This document shows, piece by piece, positions 41,064 to 49,374 of a stretch of 64,000 nucleotides of DNA. This DNA comes from Prevotella melaninogenica (GTDB taxonomy: Bacteria; Bacteroidota; Bacteroidia; Bacteroidales; Bacteroidaceae). Both the position numbers and the translations under genes were made by a program. Under the pieces are notes generated by a model. The model made no database searches. It was not told the origin of the DNA and was given only the letters and a program-made list of their open reading frames with translations. The stretch spans positions 62,001 to 126,000 of the forward strand of contig NZ_CP054010.1 of NCBI RefSeq assembly GCF_013267595.1. The letters run 5' to 3'. Numbering within the stretch: the first letter of the stretch is position 1; each line of letters starts with the position of its first letter.

Positions 41064-43148
41064 ATGGTTACAAAGAAGACCACAACAAAGAAGGCTCCAG
41101 TCAAAAAGACTTCTGCCAAAACGGTAAAAGTGAAGGAACCTTCTCACATAGGACTCGTAAAGAATGATGCCTATTTGGCTCCTTATGAGGATGCAATTCG
41201 TGGACGTCACGAGCATGCTCTTTGGAAGATGAATCAGCTTACTCAGAATGGTAAGTTAACACTCTCGGATTTTGCAAACGGCCATAACTACTATGGTTTG
41301 CATCAGACAGCTGATGGATGGGTGTTCCGTGAATGGGCTCCTAACGCTACTGAGATTTATCTTGTTGGTGATTTCAATGGTTGGAATGAGCAAGAAGCCT
41401 ATCAATGTCACAGGATTGAAGGTACTGGTAACTGGGAACTTACGCTCCCACATGATGCTATGCAGCATGGTCAGTACTACAAGATGCGTGTACATTGGGA
41501 AGGTGGAGAAGGTGAGCGCATCCCTGCTTGGACACAACGTGTTGTTCAAGATGAAGCAAGCAAAATATTCTCTGCACAGGTATGGGCACCTGCTGAGCCA
41601 TATGTTTGGAAAAAAAAGACCTTTAAGCCACAGACCTCTCCACTCCTGATTTATGAGTGCCACATAGGTATGGCACAGGATGAGGAGAAGGTTGGAACAT
41701 ATAATGAGTTCCGTGAGAAGGTATTACCACGTATAATTAAGGACGGATATAACGCCATTCAGATTATGGCTATTCAGGAACATCCTTATTATGGTAGCTT
41801 TGGTTATCACGTTAGCTCTTTCTTTGCAGCCAGTTCACGCTTCGGAACGCCTGAAGAGTTGAAGGCACTCATTGATGAAGCGCATAAGAATGGCATTGCT
41901 GTAATCATGGATATTGTCCACTCTCATGCTGTTAAGAACGAAGTGGAAGGTTTGGGCAACTTGGCTGGTGACCCTAATCAGTACTTCTACCCAGGTGACC
42001 GTCATGAGCATCCAGCATGGGATTCGCTATGTTTTGACTATGGTAAAGACGAGGTTCTCCACTTCCTTTTGTCTAACTGTAAATACTGGTTAGAGGAATA
42101 TCACTTTGATGGTTTCCGTTTTGATGGTGTGACTTCAATGCTTTATTACAGTCATGGATTAGGTGAAGCTTTCTGCAACTATGCTGATTATTTCAATGGA
42201 CATCAGGATGATAACGCTATCTGTTATTTGACACTTGCCAACTGTCTTATCCATGAGGTAAACAAGAATGCAGTAACGATTGCAGAGGAAGTATCAGGTA
42301 TGCCAGGTTTAGCAGCTAAGTTTAAGGATGGCGGTTACGGCTTTGATTACCGTATGGCAATGAATATTCCAGACTACTGGATAAAGACTATCAAGGAGTT
42401 AGCAGACGAAGCTTGGAAGCCTTCTTCTATCTTCTGGGAGATAAAGAATCGACGTTCTGATGAGAAAACTATCTCTTATTGCGAATCACACGACCAAGCG
42501 TTGGTGGGCGATAAGACTATTATCTTCCGATTGGTAGATGCAGATATGTACTGGCATTTCCGTAAGGGAGACGAAACAGAGATGACCCATCGTGGCATTG
42601 CACTGCATAAGATGATTCGTCTTGCCACTATTGCTGCTATTAATGGTGGCTATCTGAACTTTATGGGTAATGAGTTTGGTCATCCAGAGTGGATTGATTT
42701 CCCACGTGAAGGTAATGGATGGAGTTATAAGTATGCCCGTCGACAGTGGAACTTAGTTGATAACAAGGATCTATGTTATCACTTGCTTGGCGATTTCGAC
42801 CGCAAGATGTTAGAGGTAATTACAAGCGAGAAAAAGTTTAATGAGACTCCTATCCAAGAGATTTGGCACAATGATGGCGACCAGATATTGGCATTTAGTA
42901 GGGGAGAGTTAGTCTTTGTATTTAACTTCTCACCAACACATTCTTATTCTGATTATGGTTTCTTGGTGCCAGAGGGTTCTTATAATGTAGTATTAAACAC
43001 AGATGCTAAAGAGTATGGTGGCTTTGGCTTTGCTGATGATACAGTAGAGCATTTCACAAATAGCGACCCTCTTTATGAGAAAGATCATAAAGGCTGGCTC
43101 AAACTTTATATACCAGCTCGTAGTGCTGTAGTATTGAGAAAGAAATAA
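41064..43148 (+). CDS. glgB: 1,4-alpha-glucan branching enzyme, eukaryotic-type, with Lys-rich N-terminal tail
   Basis: A 694-residue enzyme introducing alpha-1,6 branches into glycogen. Residues about 1-30 are a basic KKTTTKKAPVKKTSAK-type tail. A CBM48 domain follows (FREWAPNATEIYLVGDFNGW). The GH13 barrel has DIVHSHAV, the nucleophile-bearing DGFRFDGVTSMLYYSHG, the acid in TIAEEVSGMPG, and YCESHDQALVGDKT. The motif DGFRFDGVTSM and overall length match plant/animal and GH13_8 branching enzymes rather than E. coli GlgB. The end of the next gene's spacing (4 nt) shows an operon. Other glycogen genes are absent from the window. Confidence 0.95.
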   Translation: MVTKKTTTKKAPVKKTSAKTVKVKEPSHIGLVKNDAYLAPYEDAIRGRHEHALWKMNQLTQNGKLTLSDFANGHNYYGLHQTADGWVFREWAPNATEIYLVGDFNGWNEQEAYQCHRIEGTGNWELTLPHDAMQHGQYYKMRVHWEGGEGERIPAWTQRVVQDEASKIFSAQVWAPAEPYVWKKKTFKPQTSPLLIYECHIGMAQDEEKVGTYNEFREKVLPRIIKDGYNAIQIMAIQEHPYYGSFGYHVSSFFAASSRFGTPEELKALIDEAHKNGIAVIMDIVHSHAVKNEVEGLGNLAGDPNQYFYPGDRHEHPAWDSLCFDYGKDEVLHFLLSNCKYWLEEYHFDGFRFDGVTSMLYYSHGLGEAFCNYADYFNGHQDDNAICYLTLANCLIHEVNKNAVTIAEEVSGMPGLAAKFKDGGYGFDYRMAMNIPDYWIKTIKELADEAWKPSSIFWEIKNRRSDEKTISYCESHDQALVGDKTIIFRLVDADMYWHFRKGDETEMTHRGIALHKMIRLATIAAINGGYLNFMGNEFGHPEWIDFPREGNGWSYKYARRQWNLVDNKDLCYHLLGDFDRKMLEVITSEKKFNETPIQEIWHNDGDQILAFSRGELVFVFNFSPTHSYSDYGFLVPEGSYNVVLNTDAKEYGGFGFADDTVEHFTNSDPLYEKDHKGWLKLYIPARSAVVLRKK

Positions 43149-43152
43149 ATTC

Positions 43153-44109
43153 ATGATGGAAAGTAAGTTTATGCGTGCTATTTGCACAGTACTATTTTGC
43201 TCATTTACATTCTGTTATCTGTTTTTCTATCAAGCAGATGTGATGACCGTAGTACAGCACTTGGCTTCAGGAAGGCAAACCTTCTATGATCCAATGTTGG
43301 GTGCAGTGCTGATAACATTTACTTTAAAGTTACTCCAAATGGGTGTAAGCTCATTGTTTAAGTTGAAGAAGCGTGGCTTTGGCTTGACTTACTTTCCATC
43401 TTTTCTTATTCTTACAATCATCTCTGACCTTCGTCCTACAGCCGATAGCGTAACGTTTGGCAATTGGTTATGGATAGCTCCTTTGCTATTTTTGGTTTAT
43501 ATTTTTGTAATGTTTGCTGTCAAACGCTTTGAACCTTATGAACCAGAATCGCGTAGCTATGGTCCGTTTTCACAGATGATTTGGATAAATCTACTGCTTT
43601 TTCTTGGCTTCTTCTTATTTACTGGACTTTTCAGTAATAGTAATCGCTATTTTCATCAGCGAGCTAAAGTTGAGGCTTTGATAGATAAGAAGGATTATGC
43701 TGGTGCATTGGATGTAGTACGAACAATGCCTCATACGGATTCTGTAACATCTATGCTAACCGTCTATGCAGTTGCGCGTAGAGGTCATTTAGCAGACAGC
43801 CTTTTCTATTATCCTTTGGTGGGTGGGGCAAGTACATTGCGTCCTGGTAAGGTACATTCGTGGCTACAACCTGATAGTGTACTCTATAAAGTTACCCATA
43901 ATTCAGCTAACTATCAGTTGACAGGTTTCTTGTTAGATCGCAATCTTAATGACTTTGCTCGCTATCTTCCACAGTATTATCCTGCAGATAGCCTTCGTCC
44001 ACGTTATTATAAAGAAGCTCTCAAGATTCTCTCGCTTAAGAACCGAGGATTAAGACTTATTGCACCTTATAAAAAAGGTAGCTATGCTGCCTATTATTAT
44101 GCAAAGTAG
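43153..44109 (+). CDS. multispan membrane protein, unknown (DUF6057-like)
   Basis: A 318-residue protein with about five hydrophobic segments in the first 165 residues (AICTVLFCSFTFCYLFFY, then GFGLTYFPSFLILTIIS, WLWIAPLLFLVYIFVMFAV, IWINLLLFLGFFLFTGLF). The remaining 150 residues are a soluble, TPR-like part (KVEALIDKKDYAGALDVVRT). It resembles Bacteroidetes proteins labelled DUF6057, which I give from memory. It begins 4 nt after glgB and is therefore translated from the same message. Function unknown. Confidence 0.7.
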   Translation: MMESKFMRAICTVLFCSFTFCYLFFYQADVMTVVQHLASGRQTFYDPMLGAVLITFTLKLLQMGVSSLFKLKKRGFGLTYFPSFLILTIISDLRPTADSVTFGNWLWIAPLLFLVYIFVMFAVKRFEPYEPESRSYGPFSQMIWINLLLFLGFFLFTGLFSNSNRYFHQRAKVEALIDKKDYAGALDVVRTMPHTDSVTSMLTVYAVARRGHLADSLFYYPLVGGASTLRPGKVHSWLQPDSVLYKVTHNSANYQLTGFLLDRNLNDFARYLPQYYPADSLRPRYYKEALKILSLKNRGLRLIAPYKKGSYAAYYYAK

Positions 44110-44209
44110 CATTCTTCTTTATACAATAAATTTAGTCTAAAAATATCTTTACAAATATTGTAAAAATATTCTTTTAAAAACCGAATAAAACACTATTTCT
44201 CGGGATGCT

Positions 44210-44352
44210 TGTAACTTGCAGCGTATCAGTATGTTGTAAAGATACTTGCGAAGTGGTACTTAATTGGACTTCAAAAGGGCGTTAATATGACCTCAAAAGG
44301 GCATCTTTTGCAAGTCAAGAGGGCGTCTTTTCGAGTCCAATTAAGCATCAAT
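44210..44352 (+). repeat. dispersed repeat family B, copy 4
   Basis: The left flank GTATCAGTATGTTGTAAAG is shared with copy 1. The modules TTAATTGGACTTCAAAAGGG, CGTTAATATGACCTC, AAAAGGGCATCTTTTGCAAG and GAGTCCAATTAAGCATCAAT follow. It is the most complete copy. The rest of the 44110-44628 gap holds no recognised gene. Confidence 0.7.
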
Positions 44353-44628
44353 AAAAATCTACGAAAGAAAAAATCCTTACATAATCGCCAATTTGTTGAC
44401 TTCCTTTTAGCCCCAATAGCCTTTAAAATCTTAAATAGGGTGTTGTTTGTTTTTGTAACGACGGTTCAATAGAATGTGTACGTTATAAATATATATAGGT
44501 GGTTTTAGGATTATAATAGATGTTAGTATGTAATTCGTCTAATACGGAAACGTGATTATTGTGACCTTAATAATTAATTGTGATAAAATAGTTTATTTAT
44601 GGAATGGAGTGTTTGTATTATTTTCAAT

Positions 44629-44743
44629 AATACCTAAATATGGTGATATACCTGAATAAAAGGTTAAATGTTGTGGTATAACTTAGGTACATAATTTCAA
44701 CAGATTTAGGTATTGCCATTTAATTCAGAAAATTCTACCTTTA
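44629..44743 (+). promoter_or_regulatory. promoter region with four ACCTAAAT-type boxes upstream of the porin operon
   Basis: Box 1 AATACCTAAAT (44629-44639) and box 4 ATTTAGGTATT (44704-44714) are perfect inverted copies. Box 2 ATATACCTGAAT (44646-44657) and box 3 AACTTAGGTACAT (44680-44692) are imperfect copies in the respective orientations. A TTG at 44713-44715 and TACCTTTA at 44736-44743 spaced 20 nt form a likely promoter, so box 4 overlaps the -33 region. This looks like an operator array, regulator unknown. Confidence 0.5.
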
Positions 44744-44777
44744 TATACAAGTTATAAATATATTAAATAATAACTCG

Positions 44778-46082
44778 ATGATGAAGTTTATATCTGGGGT
44801 AACTTTTGCCGTACTCCTTTTTGGTACGACCGCAGTACATGCACAAGTAAATGCAGCCGATTCTGTTATGACACATGCTAAAGGCAATAAGCTAAGTCTT
44901 GGCGGATATGGTGAAGCTGCTTATTCTCGCAATTTTTACAGTGATAATGGTAATCGTTATACGACGCCAGGTCTTTATAAGAAGGACCCAAGTCATGGAA
45001 GATTTGATATTCCGCATGCCGTTATCTATCTTGGTTATGATTTTGGAAAGGGCTGGTCGTTAGGTTCTGAGATTGAATTTGAACATGGTGGCTCTGGTTC
45101 TGCAATAGAATATGAGGCAGACGAGGCGATTGAGTTTGAACATGAAACAGAGAAAGGTGGAGAAGTTGAACTTGAACAATTTTGGCTTCAGAAATCATTC
45201 AGTAAAGCCTTTAATATTAGAGCAGGTCATATTGTAGTTCCATTTGGTTTAGTGAATGCACACCATGAGCCATTAAACTTCTTTACAGTATATCGTCCTG
45301 AAGGGGAAAACACAATTCTTCCAAGTACATGGCATCAAACAGGTATTTCTTTCTGGGGCAAGGCTGGTGATTTTAGTTATGTTGCACAGATGATTGCAGG
45401 ATTGGATGCTTATCATTTTAGTCGTGCTAACTGGATTCAGAAAGGCACATCAAGTCCTTTCGAGTTCGAGGTTGCTAATAAGTATGGTTTCCTTGCACGT
45501 GTAGACAATCATACTATTCCTGGTCTTCGTATTGGTGTTAGTGGCTATGTTGGTCAGGCTATGCACAACAATGTTCCACATGATAGTGAGAAGGGAGAGA
45601 AGAAGAAGATTAAGGGTAATGTCTATCTTGGTAGTTTAGACTTCACCTATAATAAGTATAATTGGATTGCACGCGGAAATATTGACTATGGTTATGTAAG
45701 CAACGCGCAAGAGATTTCTCAGCTTTCATACCCTAATGTACAGTATGTTAAGCCATATGAGTCTGGTAATGGTAAATACTTCGGAAGTCATGCAATGGCA
45801 ATGATGTTTGAGGTAGGTTATGATATCTTCTCTCAGATTCACAAGATGCGTGAAGACAATCAGAAGCTTTATGTTTTCGGACATATTGAGCACTATGATT
45901 CTTACATTCACGCTACAACAAAACAGTGGACGAATAGAACCGTTCTTGCAACAGGTATTAACTATTATCCTATCCCACAGATTGCTATTAAGGCAGAGTA
46001 CAATTATCGTAATCTGAAGAAAGGATATAACGATGAACCTTCTATTAATATAGGTATTGCTTACGAAGGTTTCTTCCTCTAA
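44778..46082 (+). CDS. outer-membrane porin, phosphate-selective O/P type
   Basis: A 434-residue protein with a signal peptide (MMKFISGVTFAVLLFGTTAVHA). The rest is beta-barrel-like: alternating amphipathic strands with aromatic girdles (SLGGYGEAAYSRNFY, then IYLGYDFGKGWSLGSEIEFE, RAGHIVVPFGLVNAHHEPLN). It ends in a terminal Phe-type strand (INIGIAYEGFFL), the usual OmpA/BAM-recognised ending. A loop near residues 115-135 is very acidic (EYEADEAIEFEHETEKGGEV), which could favour cations. It is first of a porin-imelysin-diheme-CcsBA operon, which suggests that the substrate is iron- or heme-related rather than phosphate (inference). Confidence 0.82.
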   Translation: MMKFISGVTFAVLLFGTTAVHAQVNAADSVMTHAKGNKLSLGGYGEAAYSRNFYSDNGNRYTTPGLYKKDPSHGRFDIPHAVIYLGYDFGKGWSLGSEIEFEHGGSGSAIEYEADEAIEFEHETEKGGEVELEQFWLQKSFSKAFNIRAGHIVVPFGLVNAHHEPLNFFTVYRPEGENTILPSTWHQTGISFWGKAGDFSYVAQMIAGLDAYHFSRANWIQKGTSSPFEFEVANKYGFLARVDNHTIPGLRIGVSGYVGQAMHNNVPHDSEKGEKKKIKGNVYLGSLDFTYNKYNWIARGNIDYGYVSNAQEISQLSYPNVQYVKPYESGNGKYFGSHAMAMMFEVGYDIFSQIHKMREDNQKLYVFGHIEHYDSYIHATTKQWTNRTVLATGINYYPIPQIAIKAEYNYRNLKKGYNDEPSINIGIAYEGFFL

Positions 46083-46129
46083 AAAGCAAAGAATAAAGAT
46101 TGTATAACCATAATTAGAAAGGGATTATA

Positions 46130-47491
46130 ATGAAAAAAGTAACAAAACTTGCGATGTTCCTCCTTGCAGGAACATTAGCTACAGGCTTCGTATCATGTAG
46201 TAGTGATGATGATGAAGTTATTAACACAACAATTCTTACACCTGAACAGCAATCTGCTTTAAGCCAGGCCGAAAGCGAAAGTAGAGCAAACGCTAATAAA
46301 ACAGAGATGGGTAAGGTTGTTGCCAACTACATTGATGAAGTTGTTAAACCTACATATTTAGACTTGGCAAAGAAGTCTGATATTCTTTATAAGGCTTGCC
46401 AAAATCTTTATCAGAAACGTAAAGCAGGTACTTTGACCCAGAATGATATTGATGCAGCTTGTGAGGCTTTCAAAGGAGCACGTCGAGATTGGGAGCAGAG
46501 TGAGTCTTTCCTCTATGGTGCAGCTTCTGACAATGAGATCGACCCACATATCGACTCATGGCCACTCGACCATGATCAGTTGACAAGGGCATTGAATGAT
46601 GCTAATGTTATTGCAGGTATTAATGGTGAGAACCCTACCAAGTATGTTTATGACAATAATGGTAACTTTGATTCGGTATTAGGTTTCCATGGCTTGGAGT
46701 TTGTACTCTTCCGTAATGGTAAGAATCGTACCGTAGCAGATTTCAATGCAGAGAAGGAAACAGAAGCAGGTCTTACAAGTGTAAGTACAGTGAACGAAGC
46801 TGCCTTTGCAGCAGCTGTTGCCAGTGACCTCCGTAACATGACTTATCTCTTGGAATATGGTTGGTTAGGTACAACTATCCCAACATCACATTTGAATCAG
46901 CTTGCAAATGCTATGTGGGTAGTCAATGGAACACGTCACAGAGGACTTTCTGCAAAGAATATCCCATACCGTGATTATTCACAGTTCGCCACAAAGGAGA
47001 ATGGTATGTTTGCTTCATGGCATGAGACACTGAACAATATCTTTATTGGCGGATGTAGTGGTATTTGTGAGGAGGTCGCTTCACAGAAACTTGGTCAAGC
47101 TTATCGTAAGGCTACAGGTACTGGTACGGAAAAAGATGCAGCTAACTACATCGAGTCACCATACAGTAAGCGTTCATTCCAAGACTACCAGGATAACATC
47201 TATTCTATCAAGAACTCACTCTATGGCGTACGTGGTACAGAGAACATCTCTACCCCAGCTCAGTACTCTATCATGAACTTCTTGAAGAATAACAACTATC
47301 CTAACTACAATGAGTTGAACAACGCTCTTAACGAGGCAATTGCAGCCTTGGAGACAGCTAAGAAGAGCGGTATTGCATTCATTGACCAACCAGGTAATCC
47401 ACAGGTTAAGACTTGCATTGATAAGGTTGATGCTTTGAACGAAGCACTTAATGCTGCTGGTACATGGATTAACAAACAGACAGACAAGTAA
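46130..47491 (+). CDS. imelysin-family lipoprotein
   Basis: A 453-residue protein with a type II signal peptide ending in the lipobox FVSC (Cys at about residue 23) followed by SSDDDE. The mature protein has the imelysin/IrpA/EfeO-like helical fold: VVANYIDEVVKPTYLDLAKK, the conserved ARRDWEQSESFLYGA, and the GFHGLEFVLFRNG segment that corresponds to the GxHxxE metal-site motif of the family. Imelysins are implicated in iron uptake and are iron-regulated in several bacteria. It starts 47 nt after the porin and is followed by a hairpin at 47530-47567. Confidence 0.88.
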   Translation: MKKVTKLAMFLLAGTLATGFVSCSSDDDEVINTTILTPEQQSALSQAESESRANANKTEMGKVVANYIDEVVKPTYLDLAKKSDILYKACQNLYQKRKAGTLTQNDIDAACEAFKGARRDWEQSESFLYGAASDNEIDPHIDSWPLDHDQLTRALNDANVIAGINGENPTKYVYDNNGNFDSVLGFHGLEFVLFRNGKNRTVADFNAEKETEAGLTSVSTVNEAAFAAAVASDLRNMTYLLEYGWLGTTIPTSHLNQLANAMWVVNGTRHRGLSAKNIPYRDYSQFATKENGMFASWHETLNNIFIGGCSGICEEVASQKLGQAYRKATGTGTEKDAANYIESPYSKRSFQDYQDNIYSIKNSLYGVRGTENISTPAQYSIMNFLKNNNYPNYNELNNALNEAIAALETAKKSGIAFIDQPGNPQVKTCIDKVDALNEALNAAGTWINKQTDK

Positions 47492-47529
47492 TCTGATTCT
47501 TGCAAATCTGAAAAGCAAATGTCAATAAT

Positions 47530-47567
47530 AAACGTAGCCTTGTCTTCTCTAAGATAAGGCTACGTTT
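47530..47567 (+). terminator. intercistronic hairpin between imelysin and diheme genes
   Basis: Twelve-bp perfect arms AAACGTAGCCTT / AAGGCTACGTTT with inner pairing, but no clear T-run follows (TTTCAAACG). It ends 27 nt before the next ATG and may be a partial terminator or an mRNA-stabilising element. Confidence 0.5.
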
Positions 47568-47594
47568 CAAACGTAAATTTAATTATAAAACATT

Positions 47595-49292
47595 ATGAGA
47601 CACAACAGCTATAGCAATTTTTTACTTGCTGGAGCACTATTATGTTCGTTTGCTGCATGCTCAGATGACAATGTTTCACCAGAAACACCACTAAAGCCAT
47701 CAGAGCCTGAAACGAAGTACATTGGTCAAGCGGTAGGTAACTTCTCTGCAGACGAATGGTACCCAGGTGGCAAACTTGGTACAACAGAGAACACCGCAGC
47801 AGGTGGTTATGAGGACAACACACCAGCTATCGACGAACAAGGCCTAACTGATCTCTTCAACCAAGGAGATATGATGGCAAGTGCTAAGTACACGCTTAGT
47901 ACTGAACCATACAAAGGTTGGGGCCCTGTAGCATCCCGTCGTTCATGCGAGTATTGCCACTCTGGCGGATATAGCCATGGTCATAGTCGTAATGACATGG
48001 AACCAGTAAAGGGCAACGGTTACATCGTTTCTGTTTATACTCCTGATGCCCCAGGTAGCAACAATGGTACACCAATTGACCAGTTGACTACCTTTACGAT
48101 GCTTCAAGCTGTAGAGCCATTCTTGCCACCAGTAGATCCAAAGCAGATAAAGATTACTTGGCATGATGTTACTTCAATGCCAAGCGGACTCCCAATGCAG
48201 TTCCCTGATGGTGAGAAGTTTAGTCTTCGTTATCCTTCTGTTGCTATTCCACAGTCTGCTTTCAACACAGACCCAGTGCCAAGCAACTATGAAGTACGTT
48301 TGATAGCTTCATGTAACTTCCAAGGTCTTGGTTTGATTGATGCTATTTCTAATGAAGACTTAAAGAAGCAATATGAAACAGAGGGACGCTTTGTAGAGTT
48401 GAATCCAGAGTTCTGGGACAATACAACAAAGCAGTTGAAGCCTGAAGCATGGGCAAGTGATTATTTTGGAAACAAGTTCATCAAGCGTTTCAACTATGAC
48501 TTACTTGATGGCTGTCTTGAGAATGACGTTGCTCTTTGGGACGAGTTGAATGTTCTTCGTTCAGATATCAAGCACATTTGTTCTACAGAGCCATGGGCAA
48601 AAGCAATGTCAGAGAACGAGAACGTGATTAGTTACATCCAACAGCATGGTAGTGATCCTAACTCTTACGTACATCCATATTACAATGATGGAACACGTGA
48701 AGGTATCAAGAATGCTGTTCGTTATTTGCTTTCACCAAGCGACAACGTAAACCTCTATAACAATCCTTACTTCAACTTTAAGCCAGAGATGAGCGACGAT
48801 GCTTATCATGCATTTATGGTTTGGCACAGAGGTATTGCTGTTCCTCGTGCAAGAAATTTGAATGACAAGGATGTACAGCGTGGTAAGGAACTCTTTACTG
48901 GTGAGTTAGGATGCGCTCATTGTCACAAGGCTTCTTGGACAACAGGTGCAGATAATCATGGCTCTTCTAAGATTATTGGCAACAAGCAGTTGCCTAAGTA
49001 TGCTAATCAGAAGATTTATCCTTACTCAGACTTTATCCAGCATAAGTTGGATATGAAGAATGATATTCATGGTTCATGGTGCCGTACAACACCTTTATGG
49101 GGTAGAGGTCTGTCACTTATCAACTCTGGTGCAGAAGATCGTCTCCATGATGCTCGAGCACGCAATGAGATTGAAGCAATCATGTGGCATGCTTATAGTA
49201 AGAACAGTCAGGCTTATAATGCTGCTGTGAAGTTCTATAAGTTGCCTAAGGCTGATAGAGATGCAGTGGTTAAGTTTATACGCTCTATCTAA
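47595..49292 (+). CDS. di-heme cytochrome c lipoprotein (DHOR/thiol-oxidoreductase-like)
   Basis: A 565-residue protein with a lipobox (LCSFAAC) near residue 22. Two covalent heme sites are visible: SCEYCHSGG (Cys118, Cys121, His122) and GCAHCHKAS (Cys440, Cys443, His444). Between and after them are family segments SLRYPSVAIPQSAF, AFMVWHRGIAVPRARN, SDFIQHKLDMKNDIH, and CRTTPLWGRGLSLINSG with LHDARARNEIEAIMWH. This is the di-heme oxidoreductase family often found beside imelysin genes. It should sit on the periplasmic face of a membrane and needs the CcsBA protein encoded next. Electron partner and substrate are not established. Confidence 0.88.
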   Translation: MRHNSYSNFLLAGALLCSFAACSDDNVSPETPLKPSEPETKYIGQAVGNFSADEWYPGGKLGTTENTAAGGYEDNTPAIDEQGLTDLFNQGDMMASAKYTLSTEPYKGWGPVASRRSCEYCHSGGYSHGHSRNDMEPVKGNGYIVSVYTPDAPGSNNGTPIDQLTTFTMLQAVEPFLPPVDPKQIKITWHDVTSMPSGLPMQFPDGEKFSLRYPSVAIPQSAFNTDPVPSNYEVRLIASCNFQGLGLIDAISNEDLKKQYETEGRFVELNPEFWDNTTKQLKPEAWASDYFGNKFIKRFNYDLLDGCLENDVALWDELNVLRSDIKHICSTEPWAKAMSENENVISYIQQHGSDPNSYVHPYYNDGTREGIKNAVRYLLSPSDNVNLYNNPYFNFKPEMSDDAYHAFMVWHRGIAVPRARNLNDKDVQRGKELFTGELGCAHCHKASWTTGADNHGSSKIIGNKQLPKYANQKIYPYSDFIQHKLDMKNDIHGSWCRTTPLWGRGLSLINSGAEDRLHDARARNEIEAIMWHAYSKNSQAYNAAVKFYKLPKADRDAVVKFIRSI

Positions 49293-49321
49293 TAATTTTA
49301 GTAAGTAACAAGAATATTTAT

Positions 49322-49366
49322 AGGAAGAAGATGTAGTCTTAGAAGGACTCATCTTCTTCTTTATTA
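49322..49366 (+). terminator. intercistronic hairpin before the CcsBA gene
   Basis: Arms GAAGAAGATG / CATCTTCTTC with inner GTC / GAC pairing are followed by TTTATTAT. The next ATG is at 49375, so this is another terminator-like element just before a start codon. Confidence 0.55.
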
Positions 49367-49374
49367 TCTTACAG

